Shown: positions 8,555 through 17,116 of the stretch, in pieces
How the letters are laid out: every line of letters starts with the position of its first letter
Numbering within the stretch: position 1 is the stretch's first letter
Assembly: GCA_040830725.1 (NCBI GenBank)
Contig: JBFOMG010000009.1
Span: 1-64,000 of the forward strand
Length of the DNA stretch: 64,000 nucleotides
Direction: 5' to 3'
Source of the DNA: JAWKWH01 sp040830725
GTDB lineage: Bacteria; Pseudomonadota; Alphaproteobacteria; Rhizobiales; Rhizobiaceae
The notes under the pieces: model-generated
What the model was told of the DNA's origin: nothing
Databases searched by the model: none
What the model saw: the letters and a program-made list of their open reading frames with translations, nothing else
Translations under genes and position numbers: made by a program

Positions 8555-8598
8555 GGCGGAACCGATCCGAGCCCCCCATTTCCCGGATTGGTTCCGCC
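8555..8598 (+). terminator. Rho-independent terminator after the desaturase gene
   Basis: A 15-bp stem (GGCGGAACC... / ...GGTTCCGCC, with one G-T pair) has a 14-nt loop and is followed by CGCTTTCATTTTT. It ends the desaturase transcript before the next plus-strand gene. Confidence 0.8.
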
Positions 8599-8653
8599 GC
8601 TTTCATTTTTGGCGGCCGGGATTTCACCCTTTCAATTGAAGTGAGATAGCGCC

Positions 8654-9454
8654 ATGGCCAAGGTGGCAGCTCTGCCGATGTATGACTGGCAGGAAGTGCG
8701 CCAGGAAACCGACGCCGAATGGGATTTATTGCGCAAAGCGTTGCTCTCACTCGGCATTGAAGCACCTGAAAAACTGGCGAGAACGAATGCGGATTTGTCG
8801 CCGGTTCCAGGCGGTATCCGCTCCGCTGACGGAGACGAAATTGCACCCGACCCGGCGCAACTGGATCCAGCCGATTTCGACTTTTACACGCTGTGGCGGC
8901 ATCCGGATCTGGTTTTCGCACAAACTTGCTGGGGACCGCTGGAACTTGGCCTGGCTGAACATGTTACTGTGGTCGGCCAACCGGACTACTCAGCCTTTGA
9001 GGGCGGCCGGGACATATTTTACAGGTCGGCAATCCTGATGCGGCGCAGTTCCTCCGGTAGCGACATCAGCGTGCCTGATGACAACGGACCGGCGTTCGAC
9101 GTGGCGGATCTGCGCGATCGGCGCTTCGCTTACAACGGAGATGATTCCATGTCCGGTATTATCGCGCTGCGACGCGATCTGGTTTCCGGTGGGGCGATCC
9201 AACATGAGGCTGATTTTGACCGGTTCTGGTCGCAGACTGCCGTTTCGGGCGGGCATCGCCAATCGGTCATCGAAGTGGCCGAAGGCAGGGCGGATGTCGC
9301 AACCATTGACTGCCGGACGCTGGACCTGTGCGGGCGTTTCGAGCCGGCAATCAAGGAATTGCGGATCGCCGGCTGGACCGCGGAGCGAAAAGGTCTGCCC
9401 TACATCGCGGCAAAAAGTATGGACTACGCCATCAACTGCTCATCAAATGGGTAA
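8654..9454 (+). CDS. PhnD-like phosphate/phosphonate-type substrate-binding protein without signal peptide
   Basis: A 266-aa protein resembling the PhnD superfamily of periplasmic binding proteins: ALPMYDWQEVRQETDAEWDLL at the N terminus, LWRHPDLVFAQTCWGPLE, then GQPDYSAFEGGRDIFYRSAI and ADLRDRRFAYNGDDSMSGIIALRRDL, the typical ligand-loop stretch. Unusually it has no signal peptide: the N terminus (MAKVAALPMYDW) goes straight into the fold. No ABC permease or ATPase lies nearby. It may be a cytoplasmic sensor or binding protein, or the ligand domain of a lost system. Its 3' end overlaps the last gene of the opposing DddP-like operon by 31 bp, tail to tail. Confidence 0.78.
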   Translation: MAKVAALPMYDWQEVRQETDAEWDLLRKALLSLGIEAPEKLARTNADLSPVPGGIRSADGDEIAPDPAQLDPADFDFYTLWRHPDLVFAQTCWGPLELGLAEHVTVVGQPDYSAFEGGRDIFYRSAILMRRSSSGSDISVPDDNGPAFDVADLRDRRFAYNGDDSMSGIIALRRDLVSGGAIQHEADFDRFWSQTAVSGGHRQSVIEVAEGRADVATIDCRTLDLCGRFEPAIKELRIAGWTAERKGLPYIAAKSMDYAINCSSNG

Positions 9455-10800
9455 AGGCTGAGTGTTTCGGCGCCGGTTTCGGTAATCAGCACCTGGTCTT
9501 CTAGCTTGACACCCTCATGCCCGCCGAGACGGCCAACATAGCTTTCTACGCACAAGACCATGCCCGGATGCAAAACATCGTCGAGCGGCTTGTCGGGCGT
9601 GACATCAACCGGATGCGGAATGGCCGGATATTCGTCGCACATGCCGACGCCGTGCCAGAGGCTTCCATACCGGTTCGGCATGCAATCCGGCGGCGCGGTC
9701 TTTGCAGTATCGGACAGTTCGCGTAGCGATTTGCCGGGCGCCAGAAGCGCGGTATTGGCCAGGATCTGCTCATGGGCAATCTGGTAGAGATCGCGCTGCT
9801 CGTTGGTCGCCTGGCCGTCACCGCAAATCCAGCTGCGGGAAATGTCTGAACAATAGCCATAGGGACCGATCAGATCGGTGTCGAAGGCGACCATGTCGCC
9901 GGCTTCGATGATGCGTGAAGAGGATTCCTGAAACCACGGATTGGTCCGCGGTCCTGACGAAAGCAAACGCGTCTCGATCCATTCGCCGCCGCGCTCAATG
10001 TTGCCCTTGTGCAGAAGAGCCCAAAGTTCGTTTTCGCTCAGGCCGGGTTTAAGCGCCTGCTCCATTTCGGCCATGGCGCGTTCGCAACTGTGGATCGCAC
10101 GGCGCATGGCTAGCAGTTCGTCGGTGCTCTTGAGTTCGCGGGCGCGCTCCATCACTTCCTGCCCGTCGTGCACGGAAATGTTGCGCCGGGCGAGTTCGGC
10201 TGCGGCACGCGGTTGCAGCAGGTCGAAGGCGACGCGCCGGTTGCCGCCGCCGTGGACGTCAACAAGCTCCTCGATATCGTTGGCCCAGCGCCGGATGCGG
10301 TCCTCGATCATGGTGCCGCCGTAGAAGAAAATGTAGGAAATGGCGGGTCGCACTTCGCCGGCAATCCCGGCGTGGTCGGACAAATGTTCACAGTGATGAT
10401 AGTCGAACAGCGTTACCGGGCCTTCTGCGGGCACAAAGCAATATCGTGTTGCGTTGTGGGTGACCCAGACCTGCATATTGGTGGCGTCGCAGCTGTAGCG
10501 GATATTGATGGGATCGTAGAGCACGGCCGCGGCGTAGTCGCGCTGTTTGAGCTCCTTGCGAATTCGCTCCAACCGGTATTGACGCAACCGGGTCATGTCT
10601 GGCGCGGCAATGCCTGCCTCTTGCCACTCGCGCTCGGCCAGTTGGCCATAGCCAAGTGCATGCTGATTCAATCGCGCTGCCTTGTCGCGGGCCTCCCGTT
10701 CCAGGCGGTGGAGTTCATCAGCGTCCCAAACGCCGCCGGCCGGTTCGAGCGGCATGATCTTGCGGCGGTGCCCGCCGAAATGGCCAACGTTATCAGACAT
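9424..10800 (-). CDS. DddP-like M24-family protein, copy B (tandem paralogue)
   Basis: A 458-aa M24 (pita-bread) protein that I align from memory with the DMSP lyase DddP. Shared stretches are GGEWIETRLLSSGPRTNPWFQE, FDTDLIGPYGYCSDISRSW, YGSLWHGVGMCDEYP and VKLEDQVLITE. All six metal ligands of the DddP di-iron site appear present (two Asp in FDTDL, Asp in SDISR, His in HGVG, Glu in CVES, Glu in KLEDQ), as does the Asp of CDE(Y/W)P reported as catalytic base in DddP. Last gene of the operon, 12 bp after its paralogue. DMSP cleavage to DMS and acrylate is possible but unproven: M24 also contains creatinases, ectoine hydrolases and prolidases. Confidence 0.82.
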   Translation of the reverse strand: MSDNVGHFGGHRRKIMPLEPAGGVWDADELHRLEREARDKAARLNQHALGYGQLAEREWQEAGIAAPDMTRLRQYRLERIRKELKQRDYAAAVLYDPINIRYSCDATNMQVWVTHNATRYCFVPAEGPVTLFDYHHCEHLSDHAGIAGEVRPAISYIFFYGGTMIEDRIRRWANDIEELVDVHGGGNRRVAFDLLQPRAAAELARRNISVHDGQEVMERARELKSTDELLAMRRAIHSCERAMAEMEQALKPGLSENELWALLHKGNIERGGEWIETRLLSSGPRTNPWFQESSSRIIEAGDMVAFDTDLIGPYGYCSDISRSWICGDGQATNEQRDLYQIAHEQILANTALLAPGKSLRELSDTAKTAPPDCMPNRYGSLWHGVGMCDEYPAIPHPVDVTPDKPLDDVLHPGMVLCVESYVGRLGGHEGVKLEDQVLITETGAETLSLYPFDEQLMA

Positions 10801-10812
10801 TTTTGCCCTGCT

Positions 10813-12189
10813 TCATCCCATGAGCCGTTCATCCAGCGGATAGGTGCTCATGTGTTTCGGCCCGTTCTCCGTGACCAGTATCTGGTCTTCAAGCTTGACG
10901 CCTTCGCGTCCACCAAGCCGCCCGATGTAGGTTTCCACACAGATCACCATGCCGGCCTCGATGACCACATTGTAGGTATCGTCTTCCAGATCCTGCGGAT
11001 GGAAGACAGTCGGGTATTCGTCGCACAAACCGACCCCGTGCATCAGGCAGCCATAGCGGTTCGGCAAACAGTCCGGTGGCGGCAGCACGCACTTTTCCGA
11101 CAATTCATGCAAGGTGATGCCGGGTTTTAAAAGTTCGGTGTTGGCGGCCACCTGGTCGGCAGCGATGCGGTAGAGGTCGCGCTGCTCGTTTGTCGGCCTT
11201 GCGTCACCTGCCAGCCAGGTGCGCGAGATATCGCAGCAATAGCCGTAAGGACCAATGAGGTCGGTGTCGAAAGCAACAAGATCGCCGTCTTCGATGATGC
11301 GGGAAGAGGATTCCTGGAACCAGGGGTTGGTGCGCGGCCCGGATGACAAAAGCCGGGTCTCTATCCATTCACCGCCGCGGATGATGTTGCCGTGATGCAG
11401 CAGGGCCCAAAGATCGTTCTCGGACATGCCCGGCTTCAGTGCGGCTTCCATCGAGTACATGGCCTGCTCGCAGGCGTGAATTGAGCGGCGCATGCAATCG
11501 AGTTCCGGCGCCGTCTTGATCACCCGCACCGACTCCATGACAGATTCGCCATTGTGGGTCGTCAGTCCGGCCTGTTCCAGCGCCAGAATTCCTTCACGGT
11601 CACAGTGATCGACGGCCAGCCGTTTGTTGCCGCCACCGTGGGAATGCACGATTTCGGCGATTTCGGCGCCCCACCGATTGACGACCGGTTGAATTTCCTC
11701 GCCGGCAAACATGTAGATCCAGCTTCGCGCCGGTCTGACCTCGTCAACCATGCCTGTGTGGTCGGAAAGGTGATAACAATTCTGGAACTCAAACAGCACG
11801 GACGGACCGTCGGTCATCAAGACGAGGTAACGTGTCGCATCATGGGCTGTCCAAATTTGCATGTTGGTGTGGTCGGCCGCGTAGCGGATGTTGAGCGGAT
11901 CCATGAGCAGGATACCGGCATAGTCGCGGCGGGCCAGCTCAGCCTGCAACCGTTCGAGGCGCAAGCGGCGCATCAGGGGCAGGTCCGGCGCCTTCAATCC
12001 GGCAGCCGCCCACTCCTTTTCTGCCAGCTCGCCATGGCCGATCGCATGGGTGTTCTGGGACGCGGCTTTCCGGCGCGCTTCATCCGACAGACGCTGATAC
12101 TCCTCGAACGTCCACGGCGCATCGGGAAGCTCGAACGGCATGATCTTGCGCTTGTGGCGTCCAAATGGTTTTTCGGTCGATTGGTCCAT
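10813..12189 (-). CDS. DddP-like M24-family protein, copy A (tandem paralogue)
   Basis: Exactly 458 aa from the ATG at 12189 (MDQSTEKPFGRHKRK), the same length as the next gene and clearly its paralogue (over half the residues identical in the C-terminal domain). The longer upstream frame is rejected because it overlaps the dehydrogenase gene. Motifs: NIRYAADHTNMQIW in the N-terminal domain, GGEWIETRLLSSGPRTNPWF, FDTDLIGPYGYCCDISRTW, YGCLMHGVGLCDEYP, GVKLEDQILVTE. Metal ligands and the putative catalytic Asp are kept. Both copies share an unusual N terminus with KRKIMPFELP / RRKIMPLEP. It starts 22 bp after the FAD-GcvT dehydrogenase. Tandem copies could form a heterodimer or have split substrate ranges; that is inference. 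Confidence 0.83.
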   Translation of the reverse strand: MDQSTEKPFGRHKRKIMPFELPDAPWTFEEYQRLSDEARRKAASQNTHAIGHGELAEKEWAAAGLKAPDLPLMRRLRLERLQAELARRDYAGILLMDPLNIRYAADHTNMQIWTAHDATRYLVLMTDGPSVLFEFQNCYHLSDHTGMVDEVRPARSWIYMFAGEEIQPVVNRWGAEIAEIVHSHGGGNKRLAVDHCDREGILALEQAGLTTHNGESVMESVRVIKTAPELDCMRRSIHACEQAMYSMEAALKPGMSENDLWALLHHGNIIRGGEWIETRLLSSGPRTNPWFQESSSRIIEDGDLVAFDTDLIGPYGYCCDISRTWLAGDARPTNEQRDLYRIAADQVAANTELLKPGITLHELSEKCVLPPPDCLPNRYGCLMHGVGLCDEYPTVFHPQDLEDDTYNVVIEAGMVICVETYIGRLGGREGVKLEDQILVTENGPKHMSTYPLDERLMG

Positions 12190-12211
12190 GACAGCCCCTT
12201 TGCCGAAACGC

Positions 12212-14761
12212 TTAAGACCGCATCTTTTCACCCTTCGGATCGAAGGGTGGATCAACATTGATGCGCGCAGGCCGGCGAATGCCGAGGATCTCGATCTCAA
12301 ACAGGCCTTCGTTCTCGTCTTCGGCCAGCTCTGCTGGAACATAACCCTGTGCCATTGAGTGGCCGACAGCATGCGCATAGCCGCCCGATGTCACCCAGCC
12401 GATGACCCGCCAGTCGCCGTCGATCGCCGGATGTTTGGGTTCGACTACATTGCCATCGCCATCATAGCGTTTGGCGCCATGGCCATGGGGCGCTTCAATC
12501 GTGCCATAGTCCTTGTCACCGACCTTTGCCCAGATGGGCTCATCGTGCATCACGTCGGCATCTGCCGCGTCAATGATGAAGGATACGCGGCGCAGCTTCG
12601 GACCATCTGCTTTCTCGCGGGCGACGGCTTCACGGCCGATAAAGTCGTTCTTTTCCAGCTTGATGAAACGGTCCATCGAACCTTCAATCCCACCATAAAT
12701 CGGGCGCAGCTCGCTGAACCAGGTCGGGAAGTTTTTCTCCAGGCGCATGGAGAGCAGTGCCCGCATGCCAAAATCGACGATATTGAACCCGGCACCGGCT
12801 TCCTTGATTCCGTCATAGACCCGGCGTTCATAGGCCGGCTCCATCCAGATTTCGTAGCCCAAATCGCCGGTATAGGTGATGCGGTTGACCATGCAGGGAG
12901 CGCCTGCAATGTCCATCTCGCGAAAGTCCATAAAACGGAAAGCTTCGCGCGAGACATCCTCGTCGGTCAGCTGTTCCAGCACATTGCGGGCATTGGGGCC
13001 GGCGATCGACAGTCCGACGAGGTTCATGCCGAAGCGCCGTACGGTGACCGACCCGTCATCGGGAAGGTGGGTCTCAAACCAGCGCATGTGATAAATCTGC
13101 GCCGCGCTCGATCCCCAGACGATGAAGCGGTGATCGTTGACCTTGGCGATGGTGAAGTCGCCAATGAGCTTGCCAGCCTCGTTCAGCATCGGGGTCAACA
13201 CAATGCGTCCGGTTTTCGGCATGCGATTGGTCATCAGGCGGTTGAGGAACTCTTCGGCACCTGAACCGGTCACCTCGTATTTGGCGAAGTTGGCGATTTC
13301 GGTCACCCCGACGCTGTCGCGCACGGCGCGCGCTTCGTTGCCTACATGTTCGAAATCGTTGGAGCGATGGAAGGACAGGACATCGTGTGCTTCATCTGCC
13401 GAGGGGGCAAACCAGAGCGGTGTCTCCAGTCCCCAGCTGTCGCCCATCACTGCATGATTGTCGCGCACCATGATGTCGTGCAGCGGTGTTGTCTGCTGCG
13501 GGCGGGCAGCGGGCAGTTCCTCATTGGGGAAGCGGATGGAAAAGCGGCGTGAATAATTTTCGCGTACCTTGGCGTTGGTGTAGCGCAAGGTGGCCCATTC
13601 GCCGAAGCGCGAAACGTCCATGCCCCAGACATCAGCGCCGGGGTCGCCATTGACCATCCAGTTGGCAAGCGTCAGCCCGACGCCGCCACCCTGGCTGAAG
13701 CCAGCCATGACGGCGCAGGCTGACCAGTAGTTGGTCAGTCCCTGTACCGGGCCGACAAGCGGATTGCCGTCGGGAGCAAAGGTGAACGGGCCGTTGATGA
13801 TCTGCTTGATACCGGCGCGCTCAAAGGGCGGGAAATGCTTGAAGCCGATTTCAAGCGAAGGGGTAATCCGGTCGATATCGGGCTGCAGCAGTTCGTGGCC
13901 GAAATCCCACGGGGTATTGACCGGCGACCAGGGAACGCAGGCTTTTTCGTAGGTGCCGAGCAGAATGCCGTTGCGCTCCTGGCGGGTATAGATTTCACCC
14001 TTGAAATCAATGATGTGGCACAGTTCGCGGCCGGTCGACTGGTTGTATTCGATGACCTCCGGCATGTCTTCGGTGAGCAGATACATGTGCTCCATGGCGA
14101 GCAGCGGCAGTTCGAGACCGGCCATGCGGCCTACCTCACGTGCCCATAGTCCGCCGGCATTGACCACATGCTCGGTCTTCACCGTGCCTTGTTCGGTGAC
14201 GACGTTCCAGGTTCCGTCGGCCTCCTGCGTCAGTTCGGTGACGCGATTGCGCAAGACGATTTCGGCACCGAGTTTGCGCGCCGCCTTGGCATAAGCGTGG
14301 GTGGTGCCGGAGGGGTCAAGATGACCTTCGACCGGGTCCCAAAGTCCGCCGACGAAATTGGTTTCATCCATCAGCGGGAACATGGCTTTTGCTTCAGAAG
14401 GCGTGACCAGCTCTGTTTCCATGCCGAGATAGCGGCCCGTGGCGTGCAGGGTGCGCAGAAAATCCATGCGTTCGGGGCTGTCGGCCATCATGAAACCGCC
14501 AACCAGATGCAACGAGCAGGACTGGCCGGACAGTTCTTCCAGTTCGTCATAGAGGCCGATCGTGTAGGCCTGCAATTTGGCGACGTTCGGGTCGCCGTTC
14601 AGCGTGTGGAACCCGCCGGCAGCATGCCAGGACGAGCCGGATGTCAGCTCGGACCGCTCAATCAGGACAACGTCAGACCATCCGGCCTTGGCGAGGTGAT
14701 AGAGTACCGAACAGCCGACAACGCCGCCTCCGATTACCACCGCCCGATAACTGTCTTTCAT
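12212..14761 (-). CDS. FAD-dependent dimethylglycine/sarcosine dehydrogenase-like protein with GcvT domain
   Basis: Oxidative N-demethylase of the DMGDH family, 849 aa. N-terminal DAO domain: VVIGGGVVGCSVLYHL binds FAD, and SGSSWHAAGG (His46) matches the covalent flavin site of DMGDH/SarDH. A central FAO-type segment (about 370-430) leads to a GcvT domain (about 440-835), with GFGMRALLSMRLEK as a typical stretch, that would pass the released C1 unit to tetrahydrofolate. The start at 14761 (MKDSYRA) has GGGGGAAGG just upstream; an ATG at 14800 overlapping the cupin stop is the alternative. Middle gene of the operon. Its substrate is probably an N-methylated amino acid made by the neighbouring enzymes. 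Confidence 0.9.
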   Translation of the reverse strand: MKDSYRAVVIGGGVVGCSVLYHLAKAGWSDVVLIERSELTSGSSWHAAGGFHTLNGDPNVAKLQAYTIGLYDELEELSGQSCSLHLVGGFMMADSPERMDFLRTLHATGRYLGMETELVTPSEAKAMFPLMDETNFVGGLWDPVEGHLDPSGTTHAYAKAARKLGAEIVLRNRVTELTQEADGTWNVVTEQGTVKTEHVVNAGGLWAREVGRMAGLELPLLAMEHMYLLTEDMPEVIEYNQSTGRELCHIIDFKGEIYTRQERNGILLGTYEKACVPWSPVNTPWDFGHELLQPDIDRITPSLEIGFKHFPPFERAGIKQIINGPFTFAPDGNPLVGPVQGLTNYWSACAVMAGFSQGGGVGLTLANWMVNGDPGADVWGMDVSRFGEWATLRYTNAKVRENYSRRFSIRFPNEELPAARPQQTTPLHDIMVRDNHAVMGDSWGLETPLWFAPSADEAHDVLSFHRSNDFEHVGNEARAVRDSVGVTEIANFAKYEVTGSGAEEFLNRLMTNRMPKTGRIVLTPMLNEAGKLIGDFTIAKVNDHRFIVWGSSAAQIYHMRWFETHLPDDGSVTVRRFGMNLVGLSIAGPNARNVLEQLTDEDVSREAFRFMDFREMDIAGAPCMVNRITYTGDLGYEIWMEPAYERRVYDGIKEAGAGFNIVDFGMRALLSMRLEKNFPTWFSELRPIYGGIEGSMDRFIKLEKNDFIGREAVAREKADGPKLRRVSFIIDAADADVMHDEPIWAKVGDKDYGTIEAPHGHGAKRYDGDGNVVEPKHPAIDGDWRVIGWVTSGGYAHAVGHSMAQGYVPAELAEDENEGLFEIEILGIRRPARINVDPPFDPKGEKMRS

Positions 14762-14792
14762 TTTGCCTTCCCCCATAATTCCTGCTGATGTC

Positions 14793-15437
14793 TCAGCCAT
14801 GAAGTTCGTACTTGTCGAAATCGATGTCGCCGGTCCAGGCCCAGATTGCGATCAGCGGCTCGCTGACGGTGCGGCTGGCGTGACGAACACATGAAGGGTG
14901 ATGCACCCGCTCGCCCGCCAGTTTCGATACTTCTTGCCCGCTGTCCAGTCGCCACATTGCGGTACCCGATAGCATGACAAACAGTTCTTCAGCCGGATGG
15001 CTGCGCTCGGGATAATCCAGATTGGAACTCTGAGCGAATAAACCGACCCGGCAGACCGGATCAAACACGATACCGGTCGGCCCTATGAGTTCGCAGGTCA
15101 GCATCTGTGTGCTGAGATCGGACCTGATCCGGCCGTTCTCCGAGCCCGATTGCCGCCAGTTCAGGTGATCGAACACGTCGTGAAGATGGGTGGCGATCGG
15201 GTGCGCTCCGGGTCTCAGCAAGCCGGGTAAAAACCTTGCGTCAATATTCCTGGCCGGTGGAACGCAGACGGTTGCAAATGGAGCATGATGCCTCATTGCC
15301 TCAGCTGCGGTATGCGCAATTGGCTCGTTACCCTCCTCCAGTGCCGAAGCGATGGCAAGAAAGAACCCGGTCAGGGACAGCGCGTGCGAATTGTCCTGGT
15401 GGGCAAGCTGTTGCGCTGGATGAATGAAATCCATCAT
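14793..15437 (-). CDS. DddQ-family cupin with the catalytic tyrosine position changed to Phe
   Basis: A 214-aa cupin. The C-terminal barrel strongly resembles the DMSP-lyase cupin family (DddQ/DddL/DddW): DYPERSHPAEELF, then HHPSCVRHASRT and IWAWTGDIDFD. By spacing, Tyr142, His147, Glu151 and His186 fit the DddQ residues Tyr120, His125, Glu129 and His163 (numbers from memory). The E-x-Y tyrosine, proposed as catalytic base in DddQ, is Phe153 here. This argues against ordinary DMSP lyase activity and for a different reaction or a sensory or storage role. The start at 15437 lies next to the mttB-like stop (TGAGATG), suggesting coupled translation. A start at 15485 would overlap mttB and is less likely. 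Confidence 0.8.
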   Translation of the reverse strand: MMDFIHPAQQLAHQDNSHALSLTGFFLAIASALEEGNEPIAHTAAEAMRHHAPFATVCVPPARNIDARFLPGLLRPGAHPIATHLHDVFDHLNWRQSGSENGRIRSDLSTQMLTCELIGPTGIVFDPVCRVGLFAQSSNLDYPERSHPAEELFVMLSGTAMWRLDSGQEVSKLAGERVHHPSCVRHASRTVSEPLIAIWAWTGDIDFDKYELHG

Positions 15438-15438
15438 C

Positions 15439-17049
15439 TCAAAAATCCGTCTCCACACCGCCTTCGGCAATTCGCCGGCCGACAAAGTCGTTGAGTTCTT
15501 CTTCGATGCCCGGATCGATCACCGGTTTTTCGTATGTGGTGAGACGTTCTTTCCAGACCGCATTGGCTTTTTCGATCGCGATGGGGCTGCCTGCCTCTGC
15601 CCAGGTTTCGAAATTGCGCCAGTCTGAAAGGACTGGCGCATAAAACGCGGTCTTGTAGCGGTCCTGCGTGTGCTGCGTGCCGAAGAAATGGCCGCCCGGG
15701 CCAACATCGCGCATGGCCTCAATGGCAAGCGCATCTTCTGACAGATCGAGCGGCTGCATGAATTCGGCCACCATTTGCAGCAAATCGATATCGAGGATCA
15801 TTTTCTCGTACGAGCATGTCAAACCGCCTTCAAGCCAGCCCGCGGCATGTTTGATGAAATTGGCGCCACCCTGCACAAATCCCCACAGCGAGAAGACGCT
15901 TTCATAAGCGGCCTGCGCGTCAACCGTGTTGGCCGCACAAACATTGGAACTGCGGTAGGGGATGCCGTATCGCCGCGCCAATTGCCCGCCGGCCAGCTGC
16001 GCCTTCATGTATTCCGGTGTGCCGAAGGCCGGTGCTCCAGATTTCATGTCGACATTGGAAGTAAAACCGCCATAGGCAACCGGTGCGCCCTTGTTGACCA
16101 TCTGCGAGAATGCGAGGCCGGCGAGCGCCTCGGCGTTCTGCTGAACAAGCGCGCCCGCGATGGTCACAGGTGCCATTGCGCCAGCCAGCGTGAATGGTGT
16201 GATGACCGCGACCTGACCGTGACGGGCCATCTGGTAGATGCCTTCCATCATCGGTACATCCAGCTTCAGCGGGGAGTTGGTGTTGATGATGGTAATCAGC
16301 GATGGCTCTTTGACAAACTGCTCCATCGGCACGCCACGGGCGATGCGGGCAATCTCAAAGGCGTCGAGATTGCGTTGCTCGCCGAGCGAATAACAGACAT
16401 AGAGCTTGTCGGTCATCAGCGACATGTCGCGCAGGCATTCCAGGTGCCGTATCGAAGCGTGGATATCGACCGGTTCGACCGGGTAGCCGCCGACCAGATG
16501 CAGGATATTGTGCACCTGACAGAGTTTCAGCAGTTCGCGGAAATCGCGCTGGTTGCCGGCTCTACGGCCCCTGTCCGTGTCCGAGCAGTTGGGTGCAGAG
16601 GCCATCTGGGCGAAGAAGATATTGTTTCCACCCATCAGCAGGTCATGATCGGGATTGCGGGCATGCAGCCGGTATTCCGACGGGCAAGTGCTGATCGCTT
16701 CCAAGATGAGATCGGAATCAAAACGGACGAGGTGAGAGCCTGGCGTTACGTCGGCTCCGGCCTTTCTCATGATGTCCCGCGCGCCGTCATGCAGGACTTC
16801 GATGCCGATTTCCTTCAGCACGCGCAGTGAGGCGAGATGGATGGATTCCAGCTCGTCGGCTGAGAGGATTTCAGTCGGCGGAAACGGATTTTTCAGTTGC
16901 CGGAAATCCGGCTGGTCAAATCCGGTAGCGGCAGTATCACGCTTTCCCGCGCGTCCACCACGCCGGCCACGGGCCGGTGCATCACCGTTCTGTCCGCCCG
17001 CATCCATCACTGAACCGTTGTTGCTATCGCCATGGGCGCCATTGTTCAT
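15439..17049 (-). CDS. Non-pyrrolysine MttB-superfamily methyltransferase
   Basis: A 536-aa member of the trimethylamine-methyltransferase (MttB) superfamily. Landmarks are TEILSADELESIHLASLRVLKEIGIEV near the N terminus, HLVGGYPVEPVDI, GAMAPVTIAGALVQQNAEALAG and SNVCAANTVDAQAAYES. The frame has no internal amber codon, so this is the Pyl-free (MtgB/MtpB-like) branch, known to demethylate quaternary amines such as glycine betaine or proline betaine with a corrinoid protein. No corrinoid protein or activase lies in the window. An unusual basic Gly/Arg-rich segment (about residues 27-38) precedes the barrel. First gene of the five-gene operon; 67 bp separate it from the divergent methyltransferase gene, so the promoter should be there. 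Confidence 0.88.
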   Translation of the reverse strand: MNNGAHGDSNNGSVMDAGGQNGDAPARGRRGGRAGKRDTAATGFDQPDFRQLKNPFPPTEILSADELESIHLASLRVLKEIGIEVLHDGARDIMRKAGADVTPGSHLVRFDSDLILEAISTCPSEYRLHARNPDHDLLMGGNNIFFAQMASAPNCSDTDRGRRAGNQRDFRELLKLCQVHNILHLVGGYPVEPVDIHASIRHLECLRDMSLMTDKLYVCYSLGEQRNLDAFEIARIARGVPMEQFVKEPSLITIINTNSPLKLDVPMMEGIYQMARHGQVAVITPFTLAGAMAPVTIAGALVQQNAEALAGLAFSQMVNKGAPVAYGGFTSNVDMKSGAPAFGTPEYMKAQLAGGQLARRYGIPYRSSNVCAANTVDAQAAYESVFSLWGFVQGGANFIKHAAGWLEGGLTCSYEKMILDIDLLQMVAEFMQPLDLSEDALAIEAMRDVGPGGHFFGTQHTQDRYKTAFYAPVLSDWRNFETWAEAGSPIAIEKANAVWKERLTTYEKPVIDPGIEEELNDFVGRRIAEGGVETDF

Positions 17050-17116
17050 TTCTGCCGGTTGGCATACGACGAAACATGCGACCGATATGTGCGGCTATAC
17101 GACATGAGGGCTAAAA

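Noticed and set aside
9424..12189. Creatinase, ectoine hydrolase or Xaa-Pro dipeptidase as the identity of the tandem M24 genes
   Set aside because: Aligned from memory, GGEWIETRLL, FDTDLIGxYG and GVGxCDE fit DddP much better than creatinase. The function is still left open.
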